This document shows, piece by piece, positions 42,983-52,599 of a stretch of DNA of 64,000 nucleotides. Source of the stretch: Pseudomonadota bacterium (GTDB lineage: Bacteria > Desulfobacterota > Syntrophorhabdia > Syntrophorhabdales > Syntrophorhabdaceae); NCBI GenBank assembly GCA_026388255.1, contig JAPLKC010000018.1, positions 1 through 64,000 of the forward strand, in the 5' to 3' direction. The notes beneath the pieces were generated by a model, which was not told where the DNA came from, made no database searches, and was given only the letters and a program-made list of their open reading frames with translations. The position numbers and the translations under genes were made by a program. Within the stretch, counting starts at the first letter, position 1, and each line of letters opens with the position of its first letter.

Positions 42983-43831
42983 ATGCTCGCCGACAGAGAC
43001 TTAAAAAGTAGAAATATCATAGCCGGAATCAAGACGGTCTATCATGACAACTACGAAAACGATGATACAAAGACTGTTAATATGGTATTGAAGGACGTTG
43101 TAGACCTCTTTAAAGGCAAAAGAAAAGGGTTCCAAAAATGTGACGTTAAATATCATAATATTTACCATACTTTACAGACAATTCCCCCTTTTGTGGAGAT
43201 CATAGACGGATGGAACAAGAGCGGAAATCCCTTGAGAATTTCAAAGGAATACTTTGATCTGGGGATTGTTGCCGTTTTACTGCATGATACGGGTTATATA
43301 AAGACAGAGGACGACAATGCCGGTACAGGTGCAAAATATACGTTTACCCATATACAGAGAAGCATTGATTTTACAGATCAATATCTGCACCAGGCAGGTT
43401 TTGATGAATATAGTATTTTACACATCAAGCATGCAATCGCGTGTACCGGTGTAAATTATTCTCCTGTAGATATCCGTTTCAGCTCAGAGGAAGAACAGGT
43501 AATAGGGTATACGCTCGGAACGGCAGATTTACTGGGACAGATGGCGTCGCCCGATTATCCCCGGAAACTCCCTTTGCTATTTAAGGAGTTTGAGGAGGCA
43601 TATCGTTTTGAAAACACGGAAAAGCTGCTTGGCATAGGTATAAAATTATTTAATAATGCCGATGAATTGGTAAAAAATACTCAATATTTTTACAAAAAAG
43701 TTGCAATGAACCGTTTTTTAAAAATGGGTTCCATGTATAAATACCTGACTTACCATTTTGGAACTTTAAACAACCCATATATAGAAGCAATCGAGGAAAA
43801 TATCAGAAAGATACAAGCCTTATTTCCATAA
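42983..43831 (+). CDS. HD-domain metal-dependent phosphohydrolase-like protein
   Basis: 282 residues. Residues about 50-200 show HD features: YHNIYHTLQTIPPFVEI (first His), VAVLLHDTGYIKT (HD pair), FTHIQRSIDFTDQYL and LHIKHAIACTGV (further His), then TADLLGQMASPDY (final Asp). It has no GGDEF, EAL or receiver domain. Related HD proteins cleave nucleotides or cyclic dinucleotides; the substrate here is not clear. ATG 42983 has GGGGAA ahead; the frame starts at 42944. Confidence 0.75.
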   Translation: MLADRDLKSRNIIAGIKTVYHDNYENDDTKTVNMVLKDVVDLFKGKRKGFQKCDVKYHNIYHTLQTIPPFVEIIDGWNKSGNPLRISKEYFDLGIVAVLLHDTGYIKTEDDNAGTGAKYTFTHIQRSIDFTDQYLHQAGFDEYSILHIKHAIACTGVNYSPVDIRFSSEEEQVIGYTLGTADLLGQMASPDYPRKLPLLFKEFEEAYRFENTEKLLGIGIKLFNNADELVKNTQYFYKKVAMNRFLKMGSMYKYLTYHFGTLNNPYIEAIEENIRKIQALFP

Positions 43832-44015
43832 TTCAAATATACCGTATCATTACATTGTAATACTCAATTCAGCAAGGATGTTTAAAACCACAATCAGGGT
43901 AAACAACAACTGTCCGTTGGTGCGCGGAAGTTTGACATCCAGTCCATTCTTTTCTATACTATGTTATAAGAAATAACTGGATATTCCCGGTTAAAATGAA
44001 CGAAAGGACATACAA

Positions 44016-44978
44016 ATGAAAAAGATTGCTATATTCATCGTAGCTTTTGTGTCAATTTATGCGTTGACAAGCCTCTCGCTTAATGCCGGAGAAAATAAAG
44101 ACAGTAAGCCTTTGCCTGTCGTAAATTTCGGGACACTTCCCGTTTTGCAGGCACTGCCGCTTTTCGTTGCAGTGGAAAAGGATTTTTTTAAAGAACAGGG
44201 GTTATCCGTAAACCTTGTCAGATTTAATTCTGCTATGGAAAAAGATGTGGCACTCTCTGCAGGACAGATCTCCGGGTATTTCGGCGATATGATGACTCCT
44301 ATGGTATTGAATGCCAATAAGACACCTGCAAAAATGATTGCCACAATATTTAACACATCAAAAACACAACGCATGTTTGCAATTATTGCCTCGCCAAAGC
44401 ACTCAAATAAATCAATTTCCGAGATATCCAGGGAGGGGATTGCAGTAAGCTCTAACACCATTTTAGATTACCTTATGACAAAGCTTTTAAAATCAAAATC
44501 TAATCAAACAGAAAGCGTAAAACAGATAGAGATAAAAAGCATACCAATCCGCCTGCAAATGCTGCTCTCAGGCCAGATACCGGCAGCAATGCTTCCCGAG
44601 CCCCTTGTAACCCTTGCCGAGCAGAAAGGCTGCAAGGTCTTGATTGACGATGCAGGAGCTGATGCGTCCGCTACCGTACTTGTATTTAACGAAAAGTTTC
44701 TTGCAGATTATCCTGATGTTGCAAGAAGGTTCCTAACAGCGGTAGAAAAAGCTTCACAATATATAAACAGGCATCAAGATGAAGTCCGCTCGATCATGAA
44801 CCGTGAATGCAGGGTTCCGGATCCTCTTCAAAAAACATTTCCCATCCCCGAATTCCGGAAACTCACTACACCTGATTATAATCAAGTTATGGACGTATAT
44901 CAGTGGTTGAGAGGGAAAAAGATTATAAAAACAGAAATGACATTCAAGCAAATGGTGGGTAATGGCTACCTCCCATGA
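44016..44978 (+). CDS. ABC transporter substrate-binding protein, NitT/TauT (SsuA/ThiY) type
   Basis: 320 residues. Signal peptide (KIAIFIVAFVSIYALTSLSL, cleavage near NAG). Mature part has the NMT1/SsuA-like periplasmic-binding pattern: VNFGTLPVLQALPLFVAVEK, FFKEQGLSVNLVRFNSAMEK, AGQISGYFGDMMTPMVLN, ISREGIAVSSNTILDYLM, and LLSGQIPAAMLPEPLVTLAE. AAAGGAC before ATG. It overlaps the ATPase gene. The gene set runs without gaps into ubiE/menG and menA, so the ligand may relate to quinone biosynthesis, but sulfonate, nitrate or thiamine precursors are classical ligands of this family. Confidence 0.88.
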   Translation: MKKIAIFIVAFVSIYALTSLSLNAGENKDSKPLPVVNFGTLPVLQALPLFVAVEKDFFKEQGLSVNLVRFNSAMEKDVALSAGQISGYFGDMMTPMVLNANKTPAKMIATIFNTSKTQRMFAIIASPKHSNKSISEISREGIAVSSNTILDYLMTKLLKSKSNQTESVKQIEIKSIPIRLQMLLSGQIPAAMLPEPLVTLAEQKGCKVLIDDAGADASATVLVFNEKFLADYPDVARRFLTAVEKASQYINRHQDEVRSIMNRECRVPDPLQKTFPIPEFRKLTTPDYNQVMDVYQWLRGKKIIKTEMTFKQMVGNGYLP

Positions 44979-45720
44979 CCTTTTAAGACTCGATAATATA
45001 AAAAAAACATTTCTTAATGCTGATGAGTCAAAAACCGTATTGGAGGGAATCAATCTCAGGCTTTCAAAGAGTGATTCCTTTTCTATTGTCGGCCCCTCAG
45101 GGTGCGGCAAGACAACACTTCTGCTGATTACGGCAGGACTTCTCCCTCCAACAGAAGGCAGCGTATGGATGGATGACAGTCCGGTAAATGCACCAAACAG
45201 AAAGATCGCGCTTGTACTGCAGCATTACGGACTATTCCCCTGGAAAACTGTAGCAGCCAATATTATGCTGGGGGCTCACCTGCAAAAGATTAAAATTGCT
45301 GAGGAGGAGTTGATTACTATAAAACAAAAGCTGGGCATTGAAGATATTGACCACCTTTACCCCGGACAGTTAAGCGGAGGGCAGCGCCAACGCGTTGCCC
45401 TTGCAAGGGCAATTATTCTTCACCCGTCACTTTTGCTTCTTGACGAGCCCTTTGCCGCAATCGATACGATTACCCGTGAACGCTTGCAAAATAGACTTCT
45501 TACAATATTTACCCAAAGGAAGTTCAGCTTCATCATAGTAACTCACAATATTGAAGAGGCGGTTTTTCTCGGGCGCAAAATTATGGTGCTTGATAATCAG
45601 GGGGCCGGCATAAAGACCGTTATTGAGAACCCAGAAATGGGAAGCCTTGAATACCGGAACAAACCTTCATTTTTTGAACGATGTCTTGAATTACGTAAAA
45701 TACTTGAGAAATTTGCATGA
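44962..45720 (+). CDS. ABC transporter ATP-binding protein, NitT/TauT type
   Basis: 252 residues. Walker A GPSGCGKTT, Q-loop VLQHYGLFPWKTV, signature LSGGQRQRVALARAI, Walker B LLLLDEPFAAID, H-loop FIIVTHNIEEAVFLG. The FPWKTV after the Q-loop is typical of SsuB/TauB-like ATPases. It starts inside the end of the substrate-binding gene and its stop overlaps the permease start (ATGA). Confidence 0.93.
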   Translation: MATSHDLLRLDNIKKTFLNADESKTVLEGINLRLSKSDSFSIVGPSGCGKTTLLLITAGLLPPTEGSVWMDDSPVNAPNRKIALVLQHYGLFPWKTVAANIMLGAHLQKIKIAEEELITIKQKLGIEDIDHLYPGQLSGGQRQRVALARAIILHPSLLLLDEPFAAIDTITRERLQNRLLTIFTQRKFSFIIVTHNIEEAVFLGRKIMVLDNQGAGIKTVIENPEMGSLEYRNKPSFFERCLELRKILEKFA

Positions 45721-46463
45721 AAAAAAGGCAGATCATTACATATGGCATAACGGTAGTCCTTGTTTATGCATTCTGGTACGTTCTTTCTTTAATACTCGGC
45801 AGTACAATACTCCCTGACCCGATATCGGTATTTATTCAAGGTTTTCGGGAGATCGGGGAACACAGCTTCTGGGAACATGTGCTGGCAAGCGCTTTTCGCA
45901 TTATTACCGGGCTTCTTATTGCCTTTTTCACAGCAACCCCCCTGGGGCTTCTCCTTGGGAGTAACGATAAGCTCGACCGCCTGTTTTCGCCGTTAATATA
46001 TCTTGGATACCCGGTGCCGAAGATTGTCCTTATGCCTATTATCTTCGTTGTTTTCGGGCTTGGAGATGCAGCCAAAATTGTTCTTATCACCATGATTATC
46101 TTCTTCCAGCTTCTAATAACAACCCGCGATGCTGCACGTACAATAGATAAGGAGGTAATCTACTCGCTCCGGTCGCTCGGCAGCCGGCAATGGGATTTTT
46201 ACCGCCATGTGGTATGGCCGATCAGCCTTCCAGGTATCTTTACTTCACTGCGTATAGTTACAGGCACGTCCATTGCAGTGCTCTTTTTTGTCGAATCTAT
46301 CGGGACAAATATGGGGCTTGGATTTTATATAATAGATGCCTGGGGAAGAGCGGATTATACAACTATGTTTGTCGGTATTATTGCATTATCTTCTATCGGC
46401 ATTGTAATCTATGAGATATTTGACCTCCTTGAGAGAAAAGTGTGCAGATGGAAAAACGTCTGA
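45717..46463 (+). CDS. ABC transporter permease, NitT/TauT type
   Basis: 248 residues, six membrane helices. Family marks: ILPDPISVFIQGFREIGE, HVLASAFRIITGLLIAFFTA, TPLGLLLGSND, PVPKIVLMPIIFVVFGLGDA, and the EAA loop VIYSLRSLGSRQWDFYRHVV. Together with the two upstream genes it forms a complete importer. The end overlaps ubiE/menG by 16 bases, so all five genes probably form one operon. Confidence 0.92.
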   Translation: MKKRQIITYGITVVLVYAFWYVLSLILGSTILPDPISVFIQGFREIGEHSFWEHVLASAFRIITGLLIAFFTATPLGLLLGSNDKLDRLFSPLIYLGYPVPKIVLMPIIFVVFGLGDAAKIVLITMIIFFQLLITTRDAARTIDKEVIYSLRSLGSRQWDFYRHVVWPISLPGIFTSLRIVTGTSIAVLFFVESIGTNMGLGFYIIDAWGRADYTTMFVGIIALSSIGIVIYEIFDLLERKVCRWKNV

Positions 46464-47212
46464 ATAAACAATATCCTTCAGTATCTATGGTTACCGGGAC
46501 GGAACACGCCGGCATGGTTAAAGAAATCTTTTCCACCATAACAAAGCGATACGATTTTTTGAACCATTTTCTCAGCATGAGGCGTGATGTTGCCTGGCGG
46601 CGTTTTACCGTAAAAAAAATGAGATTTTTTCTCACTGGCCGTTTTCTGGATGTGGCCTGCGGCACATCCGATCTTGCCATTATGACTGCAAAGAGATTTC
46701 ATGATGTACAATCAACAGGTGTAGATTTTGTCCAGGCCATGCTCGTTGCCGGCCGGAAAAAAATTTACCGTAAAGGACTTGGGCAGGATATCAACTTAGC
46801 CAATGCAGATGCCCTCAGCCTTCCTTTTAAAGACAATACCTTTGATGTTGCAGCCATCGCCTTCGGCATAAGGAATATCCCCGATAGAACGGCGGCTTTG
46901 GGAGAGATGATACGTGTAATAGTGCCGGATGGACAGGTAATGGTTCTTGAAATGACATATATCCGGAACCGTTTATTTAAAAGACTCTACCACCTGTATC
47001 TAAATTTTATATTGCCTGGTATTGCAGGTTTGCTGTCTTTTAATCCTGCTGCCTACCTGTATCTTGCCGACTCGATCATGAATTTCCCTTCACCGGAACG
47101 GTTTGCAGGCTTAATGGGAGAGGCAGGGCTGACAGAGGTAAAAAAATATAAACTTACATTCGGTATCACCTATCTTTATACTGGGATCAAACCGGGGAAC
47201 GGCAAGTCGTGA
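46448..47212 (+). CDS. ubiE: Demethylmenaquinone methyltransferase
   Basis: 254 residues. UbiE/MenG family: ITKRYDFLNHFLSMRRDVAW, FLDVACGTSDLAIMTAK (SAM-binding motif I), NADALSLPFKDNTFDVAAIAFGIRN, and the C-terminal YLADSIMNFPSPERFAGLM. It methylates demethylmenaquinone in the last step of menaquinone synthesis. ATG 46448 lies inside the permease end; GTG 46442 is an alternative. The next gene is menA, which makes its substrate. Confidence 0.92.
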   Translation: MEKRLNKQYPSVSMVTGTEHAGMVKEIFSTITKRYDFLNHFLSMRRDVAWRRFTVKKMRFFLTGRFLDVACGTSDLAIMTAKRFHDVQSTGVDFVQAMLVAGRKKIYRKGLGQDINLANADALSLPFKDNTFDVAAIAFGIRNIPDRTAALGEMIRVIVPDGQVMVLEMTYIRNRLFKRLYHLYLNFILPGIAGLLSFNPAAYLYLADSIMNFPSPERFAGLMGEAGLTEVKKYKLTFGITYLYTGIKPGNGKS

Positions 47213-48093
47213 GCAATGAAACACTGAAGGCCTGGATCCAGGCGAGCCGTCCGCCTTTTTTCATCGCCACCCTCGCCCCGCTTTTGATCGGGTGGATGTC
47301 TGCAAAGGCTTATGGCCTGCATCTTGACAAGTTTTTCCTGGTTATTTTTGGATCGTTTATTGTCCATCTTGTTACCAATCTTGCAAATGACTATTTCGAT
47401 TATATAAAAGGCGCTGATTCAGGTGAATCAATAGGCGGCTCCCGTGTCATACAGGAGGGCAAAATCTTGCCTGATGTATTATTGAAGGCGATCATCATTT
47501 TATACTGCATTGCCTTCCTGATTGCCTTTACCATCATGTTCAGCTTTAACCTCTTTGCGATCCTTCCTTTGGTTCTTTTTGCCGCTTTTAGCAGTTTCTT
47601 TTATGTAGCGCCACCGATCCGGTATGGATACTACGGACTGGGTGAACTTTTTGTCGGGATAAACATGGGGCCGATCATTGTGGTAGGAACTTATTGGGTT
47701 ATTGCAGGCCGGTTTGACTGGGCGCCCTTTTATCTGTCCTTGCCTGTCGGGCTGATGGTCGCCTCGATCCTGTATTATCAAAGCCTCCCTGATATGAAAA
47801 CCGACCTTGCTGCGGGTAAATATACCCTGGCTGTAAGACTCGGTAAAAGAGGTGCATTTGTCGGCCTTATTGTTTTCTGGGTTTTGATTTATCTGGCTGT
47901 TATAGCCCTGATACTTACAAATGCACTCTCATGGTATGCCCTGATATGCCTTGCAAGCATCCCTGTATGCGTAAAAATGATCCGGACGGTCAAGAATACA
48001 GAAGATTGGGTACTTCTCGACCAGTATGGCAGGTATGTAAGGATACTCTACGGCCTCAATAGCATTGCCATAATTTCAGGGCTGTTTAAATAA
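47209..48093 (+). CDS. menA: UbiA-family prenyltransferase, probable 1,4-dihydroxy-2-naphthoate octaprenyltransferase
   Basis: 294 residues, about nine membrane helices. N-terminus ASRPPFFIATLAPLLIGWM, first Asp-rich motif NLANDYFDYIKGAD, and GGSRVIQEGKI are MenA features; the second Asp motif is in SLPDMKTDLAAGKYTLAVRLG. It attaches the isoprenoid chain to the naphthoate ring, just before the UbiE/MenG step. GTG start overlaps the ubiE stop (GTGA). No other menaquinone genes are in the window. Confidence 0.9.
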   Translation: MSNETLKAWIQASRPPFFIATLAPLLIGWMSAKAYGLHLDKFFLVIFGSFIVHLVTNLANDYFDYIKGADSGESIGGSRVIQEGKILPDVLLKAIIILYCIAFLIAFTIMFSFNLFAILPLVLFAAFSSFFYVAPPIRYGYYGLGELFVGINMGPIIVVGTYWVIAGRFDWAPFYLSLPVGLMVASILYYQSLPDMKTDLAAGKYTLAVRLGKRGAFVGLIVFWVLIYLAVIALILTNALSWYALICLASIPVCVKMIRTVKNTEDWVLLDQYGRYVRILYGLNSIAIISGLFK

Positions 48094-48219
48094 TTGTTCC
48101 AATATCTTCTTCATTTCTACTTTAGGGCACGAATTCCGGTTTGCACAGATATTTTTCACTGCTTTTGACGGGCATTTCTTGTGAACATTTATGTTGAAAT
48201 ATTTGAAATCATATGATAT
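48079..48219 (-). pseudogene. Short Cys-containing open stretch without start codon
   Basis: 47 codons on the minus strand read YDFKYFNINVHKKCPSKAV and then NICANRNSCPKVEMKKILEQ to a TGA inside the end of menA. The composition is protein-like, with three cysteines, but only ATA follows the upstream stop and no ribosome-binding site is seen. Possibly the tail of a lost gene; possibly chance. Confidence 0.2.
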
Positions 48220-48238
48220 TTAATACATGATTTCAAAT
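48194..48238 (+). promoter_or_regulatory. Probable rpsB promoter inside an inverted repeat
   Basis: TTGAAA (48194-48199), 17 bases, TATTTA (48217-48222) is a fair sigma-70 promoter. A perfect 12-bp inverted repeat, ATTTGAAATCAT (48201-48212) with its complement (48227-48238), brackets the -10. A leader of about 95 bases then precedes rpsB. Confidence 0.5.
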
Positions 48239-48325
48239 TAGCACGCCTTTCAATTGGGAATAGGGTGCGGGTAAATCTGTCTATTTCCAAAGTGCGAAAA
48301 GCGGAAGTATAAACTAGGAGGATAC

Positions 48326-49120
48326 ATGTCTAATTTAACCATCAAACAGTTACTCGAAGCAGGCGTCCATTTCGGACATCAGACAAAAAGGTGGAATCCG
48401 AAGATGAAACCTTATATTTTCGGTGCGAGAAATGGCATATACATTATTGATCTTCAGCGGACATTAAAAATGTTCAAAGAAGCATACAATTTTGCAAGGG
48501 AAGTAGCTTCCCGGAATGAGTATATCCTTTTCGTGGGCACCAAGAAACAAGCACAGGAAGGAATCAAGGAAGAAGCAAAAAGATGCGACACATTTTATGT
48601 CAACTCCAGGTGGCTTGGCGGAACAATGACAAACTTTCAAACCATGAAAAAAAGCCTCGAAAGACTAAGAAAGTATGAAGAAATAAAAGGGAGTGACATC
48701 ATAAAGGCCCTTTCCAAAAAAGAGGCGATAGGCATAGACAGAGAAATTGCGAAACTTGAAAGGAATATCGGCGGCATAAAAGGTATGGATCGGCTGCCTG
48801 GCGCTGTTTACGTCGTAGACCCGAAAAAAGAGTACATTGCAGTAAAAGAGGCAAGGAAACTTGGCATTCCAACGATTGGCATCGTTGATACAAACTGCGA
48901 TCCCGATGATATAGATTATATTATACCCGGAAATGACGATGCAATCAGGGCTATCAAACTCATCACCATGAAAATTGCAGATGCAGTTCTCGAGGGAAAG
49001 GCGCTGTATGTGGAAGAGTTCCAGGGTAAAGATGAGACAGGAGAAGAACCGAAACCTTTTATAGACGAAAGCATACTTATAGAAAAATATGACGATGATG
49101 ACCTCGAGGAAAACCAGTAA
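48326..49120 (+). CDS. rpsB: 30S ribosomal protein S2
   Basis: 264 residues, with the usual body and a longer acidic tail. Marks: [93 protein letters not shown]. The last 35 residues are Asp/Glu-rich. AGGAGG before ATG. It begins a long same-strand run rpsB-tsf-pyrH-frr-uppS-cdsA-dxr-rseP, conserved widely in bacteria. Confidence 0.97.
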   Translation: MSNLTIKQLLEAGVHFGHQTKRWNPKMKPYIFGARNGIYIIDLQRTLKMFKEAYNFAREVASRNEYILFVGTKKQAQEGIKEEAKRCDTFYVNSRWLGGTMTNFQTMKKSLERLRKYEEIKGSDIIKALSKKEAIGIDREIAKLERNIGGIKGMDRLPGAVYVVDPKKEYIAVKEARKLGIPTIGIVDTNCDPDDIDYIIPGNDDAIRAIKLITMKIADAVLEGKALYVEEFQGKDETGEEPKPFIDESILIEKYDDDDLEENQ

Positions 49121-49131
49121 GGAGGAAGCTG

Positions 49132-49737
49132 ATGGAGATAACAGCAGAACATGTTAAAAAGTTGAGAGAGAAAACGGGCGTAGGCCTGATGGATTGTAAA
49201 GAGGCATTAAAACACTCAGATGGCGATATGGAAAAGTCCATTGAATATTTAAGAGAAAAGGGTCTTGCAAAGCTACAGAAACGTTCAGGAAGGGCTGCAT
49301 CAGAAGGCGTAATAGCCTCTTATATACATACCGGTGCAAAAGTCGGTGTTATGGCAGAGGTGAACTCTGAAACGGACTTTGTTGCAAAAACAGATGAATT
49401 TCAGGACTTTGCAAGAGATATTGCAATGCAGATTACGGCCGCTACCCCGATTTATATAAAAAGGGAGGATGTTCCGGAGGAAGTAAAGGAAAAAGAGAAG
49501 GCACTTTACCGCAGACAGGCCCTTGACTCGGGCAAGCCGGAGAAGATTGTTGATAAGATCGCCGAAGGGAAGATGGAAAAATATTATCAGGAGGTATGCC
49601 TCCTTGATCAGTCCTTTATTAAAAATCCCGATATAACGGTAAAAGGGCTTCTTGAAGAACTTGTTATAAAGCTGGGAGAGAATATTGTTATCAGGAGATT
49701 TGTGAGATTCCAGCTCGGCGAGACCGTCGAAGAATAA
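49132..49737 (+). CDS. tsf: Elongation factor Ts
   Basis: 201 residues, the short form common outside gammaproteobacteria. UBA-like N-terminus [20 protein letters not shown] and core motif [20 protein letters not shown], with [20 protein letters not shown] in the C-terminal part. It recycles EF-Tu by nucleotide exchange. AAGGAGG lies in the 11-base gap after rpsB. Confidence 0.97.
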   Translation: MEITAEHVKKLREKTGVGLMDCKEALKHSDGDMEKSIEYLREKGLAKLQKRSGRAASEGVIASYIHTGAKVGVMAEVNSETDFVAKTDEFQDFARDIAMQITAATPIYIKREDVPEEVKEKEKALYRRQALDSGKPEKIVDKIAEGKMEKYYQEVCLLDQSFIKNPDITVKGLLEELVIKLGENIVIRRFVRFQLGETVEE

Positions 49738-49738
49738 C

Positions 49739-50452
49739 ATGACCTATAGCAGAATTCTTTTAAAATTAAGCGGAGAAGTCCTTATGGGTGGAGAGGGCTT
49801 CGGTATAGACGCTGATATAGTCAGAGAGATAAGTTCCCAGATTAGAGATATTGCAGACCTCGGGATTGAGATTGCTATTGTAGTAGGCGGCGGGAATATA
49901 TATCGGGGAGGCAAGGCTGAAAAACAGGGTGTTGACAGGGTAACCGGCGATTACATGGGCATGATTGCAACTCTGATAAATGCCCTTGCGCTACAGGAAG
50001 CGCTTGAAAAAATGCATGTCCCCACACGGGTCCAGAGTGCCCTGGAGATGAGAGGGATTGTAGAGCCCTATGCACAAAGAAAGGCATTAGAGCATCTTGA
50101 AAAGGACAGGGTTGTGATTTTTGCCTGCGGTACGGGGAACCCTTTTTTTACTACAGATACTGCCGCTGCCTTACGGGCACTGGAGGTTGAAGCTCAGGTG
50201 ATTTTTAAAGCAACAAGGGTTGACGGCGTATACGATAAAGACCCTGAAGTATATGAAGATGCATTGTTTTTTAAGGAAATTACCTATTCCGATGTGTTGA
50301 ACAAAGGTCTAAAGGTAATGGATGCAACAGCCATAACCATTTGCAGGGAGAATAACCTGCCTATTATTGTGTTCAACATAAAGAAAAAGGATAATTTAAA
50401 GAAGGTGGTTCTGGGAGAAAATATCGGAACAATTGTCAAGGGGGTATTATGA
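49739..50452 (+). CDS. pyrH: UMP kinase
   Basis: 237 residues, amino-acid-kinase fold. [77 protein letters not shown] and [14 protein letters not shown] are diagnostic. Makes UDP from UMP. It starts one base after tsf ends and overlaps frr by four bases. Confidence 0.97.
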   Translation: MTYSRILLKLSGEVLMGGEGFGIDADIVREISSQIRDIADLGIEIAIVVGGGNIYRGGKAEKQGVDRVTGDYMGMIATLINALALQEALEKMHVPTRVQSALEMRGIVEPYAQRKALEHLEKDRVVIFACGTGNPFFTTDTAAALRALEVEAQVIFKATRVDGVYDKDPEVYEDALFFKEITYSDVLNKGLKVMDATAITICRENNLPIIVFNIKKKDNLKKVVLGENIGTIVKGVL

Positions 50453-51006
50453 AGAGTGAGATTATGAGCGAGCTTGAAGATAAACTGGATAAATCACTTG
50501 CCACGTTTAACAAGGACCTGTCTAAACTCAGAACAGGTGTGGCATCTGTATCTCTTCTCGAAGATATCCGGGTTAGTTACTATAACCAGCCTACTCCTTT
50601 AAATCAAGTGGCAGCAATAGGCGTACCTGACAGCAGAACTATAACAATACAGCCCTGGGAGGTGTCTATCATAGGTGAAATAGAAAAGGCAATCCAAAAA
50701 TCGGATATCGGAGTCAATCCTATGTCTGATGGAAAGATGATACGTCTTTCGTTTCCCAAGTTGACAGAAGAGCGCAGGCGCGAGTTGGTAAAATTTGGCG
50801 GGAAGATGCTTGAAAGCACAAAGGTTGCCATAAGGAATGTCAGAAGAGACATGAATGAAAAGTTGAAGAAGATGGAAAAAGACAAACTCCTGTCACAGGA
50901 CGATCTCCACAAACATCAGGATGATATACAAAAAATTACAGATAAATATATCCAGATGGCAGAGAAAATCTATACTGATAAAGAAAAAGAAATCCTGGAA
51001 ATCTAA
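50449..51006 (+). CDS. frr: Ribosome recycling factor
   Basis: 185 residues, standard size. [40 protein letters not shown], and [20 protein letters not shown] are the family marks; the C-terminus forms the long helices. With EF-G it splits post-termination ribosomes. Its ATG overlaps the pyrH stop (ATGA). Confidence 0.97.
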   Translation: MKSEIMSELEDKLDKSLATFNKDLSKLRTGVASVSLLEDIRVSYYNQPTPLNQVAAIGVPDSRTITIQPWEVSIIGEIEKAIQKSDIGVNPMSDGKMIRLSFPKLTEERRRELVKFGGKMLESTKVAIRNVRRDMNEKLKKMEKDKLLSQDDLHKHQDDIQKITDKYIQMAEKIYTDKEKEILEI

Positions 51007-51014
51007 TATCTCCA

Positions 51015-51728
51015 ATGCAAAATATCGAGATCAATAAACTTCCAACCCACGTAGCCATTATAATGGATGGAAACGGTAGATGGGCAAAGCTCCGCAACCT
51101 TCCAAGGGTGGAAGGACATCTTCAGGGTATGGAATCTGTCAGGGATGTGGTAACTACAACGAGGAACCTCAAGATCCCATATCTGACGCTTTATGCCTTT
51201 TCCAAAGAGAATTGGACAAGATCCGAAGATGAAGTAAAGAGGCTGCTTGAGATTCTGGGCGTTTATCTTCAAAATGAATTGCCTCTTATGATGGATAAAA
51301 ACATAAGGTTTAATGTAGTCGGAAACTTAAAAGATTTTCCGAAGAGGTTACAGCATCATATAAAAGATGTAATGGATAAAACAGCCGGTAATACATCGCT
51401 TACCCTCAGCATCGCCTTAAGCTACAGTGGAAGGGAAGAGATAGTAAATGCCGTTAAATTGATTCTGGAAGATGCAAAAAAAGGCGCTGTTAAAAGAATC
51501 AATGAAAATGTCTTTTCCAGATATCTATATACCAGGAATATGCCCGACCCTGATCTTCTTATAAGGACAAGCGGAGAGATGAGGATAAGCAATTTTCTGC
51601 TCTGGCAGATTGCATATACAGAGCTTTATGTGACGGACACGTTATGGCCTGATTTTGGAAAAGAAGCATATATTGAGGCATTGAAAGCGTATACCCGGAG
51701 AGAGCGAAGATTCGGGAGTACAAAATAA
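51015..51728 (+). CDS. uppS: Undecaprenyl pyrophosphate synthase (cis-prenyltransferase)
   Basis: 237 residues. HVAIIMDGNGRWAKLRNLPR with the catalytic Asp, GHLQGMESVRDVV, LTLYAFSKENWTRSEDEVKR, and the C-terminal PDPDLLIRTSGEMRISNFLL and WQIAYTEL. Builds the lipid carrier for cell-wall synthesis from farnesyl-PP and isopentenyl-PP, the latter supplied by the pathway of dxr three genes on. Confidence 0.96.
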   Translation: MQNIEINKLPTHVAIIMDGNGRWAKLRNLPRVEGHLQGMESVRDVVTTTRNLKIPYLTLYAFSKENWTRSEDEVKRLLEILGVYLQNELPLMMDKNIRFNVVGNLKDFPKRLQHHIKDVMDKTAGNTSLTLSIALSYSGREEIVNAVKLILEDAKKGAVKRINENVFSRYLYTRNMPDPDLLIRTSGEMRISNFLLWQIAYTELYVTDTLWPDFGKEAYIEALKAYTRRERRFGSTK

Positions 51729-51798
51729 TCCCCAGGTTGTTTTGGAGCCTCGCATGTCTTTGAAATTAAATAATTGCAGCTTAAAGGAAAATTAGAAA

Positions 51799-52593
51799 GT
51801 GGGAGAATTAAAAAAAAGGGTAATTGCAGGCATTCTTCTTGCTCCCATTACTGCATTTTTATTTTATATTTTACCACTTAAATGGTTTTTTGCGTTTTTA
51901 GCCATAATTGCTGTTCTTGCAGCTTTTGAATGTATCACAATGGTGAAAATACCGGGTAAACTTCTGCCGTTATTCATTATTATCGTCAGTCTTGTCCCTC
52001 TCTATTATAAATGCTATCAGGTATATTTCATGTGGCTTATTGTGTCACCTATGATTTATCTTTTTGCCGGACTTGCAGCCGGAAGAGGGGAAAAAGAAGA
52101 CATAAACAAGGAAATCATACAGACAGTCACAGTTGTTCTGTTTAGCGAAATATTTATCATCCTTCCCCTTTTTTATATCTACCTGTTAAAAGAGTTGAAC
52201 AACTATTTACCCTTAATCCTCCTTTTTACGTTGTGGTCAAGCGATACATGCGCCTACTTTGCAGGAAAAACATTCGGGAAGATCCCCCTTGTACCTCAAA
52301 TCAGTCCGAAAAAAACATTCGAGGGGCTGCTGGGCGCCATATTCGGCAGCATGCTCATCATTGTTTTGACAAGTTGTTTGTCGGGTTTAAGTTTAACAAA
52401 GTCGCTTATTATCGGAGCTTTAATTGGTCTGCTTGGTCAGCTCGGTGATATATTTGAGTCCATCGGCAAGAGAGTGTCTGGCGTAAAAGACTCATCATCC
52501 CTGATCCCCGGGCACGGAGGCATACTTGACAGAATGGACAGCTTTATTTTTACCGCACCGTTTCTTTACAATATATATCTGACAGGTATCTAA
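51799..52593 (+). CDS. cdsA: Phosphatidate cytidylyltransferase
   Basis: 264 residues with several membrane helices. The C-terminal signature runs SDTCAYFAGKTFGKIPLVPQ, ISPKKTFEGLLGAIFGS and LGDIFESIGKRVSGVKDSS. Makes CDP-diacylglycerol for phospholipids. The start is GTG 51799, preceded by AAAGGAAAATTAGAAA; no ATG lies near. The 70-base gap after uppS is the longest in this run. Confidence 0.94.
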   Translation: MGELKKRVIAGILLAPITAFLFYILPLKWFFAFLAIIAVLAAFECITMVKIPGKLLPLFIIIVSLVPLYYKCYQVYFMWLIVSPMIYLFAGLAAGRGEKEDINKEIIQTVTVVLFSEIFIILPLFYIYLLKELNNYLPLILLFTLWSSDTCAYFAGKTFGKIPLVPQISPKKTFEGLLGAIFGSMLIIVLTSCLSGLSLTKSLIIGALIGLLGQLGDIFESIGKRVSGVKDSSSLIPGHGGILDRMDSFIFTAPFLYNIYLTGI

Positions 52594-52599
52594 GGAGAT

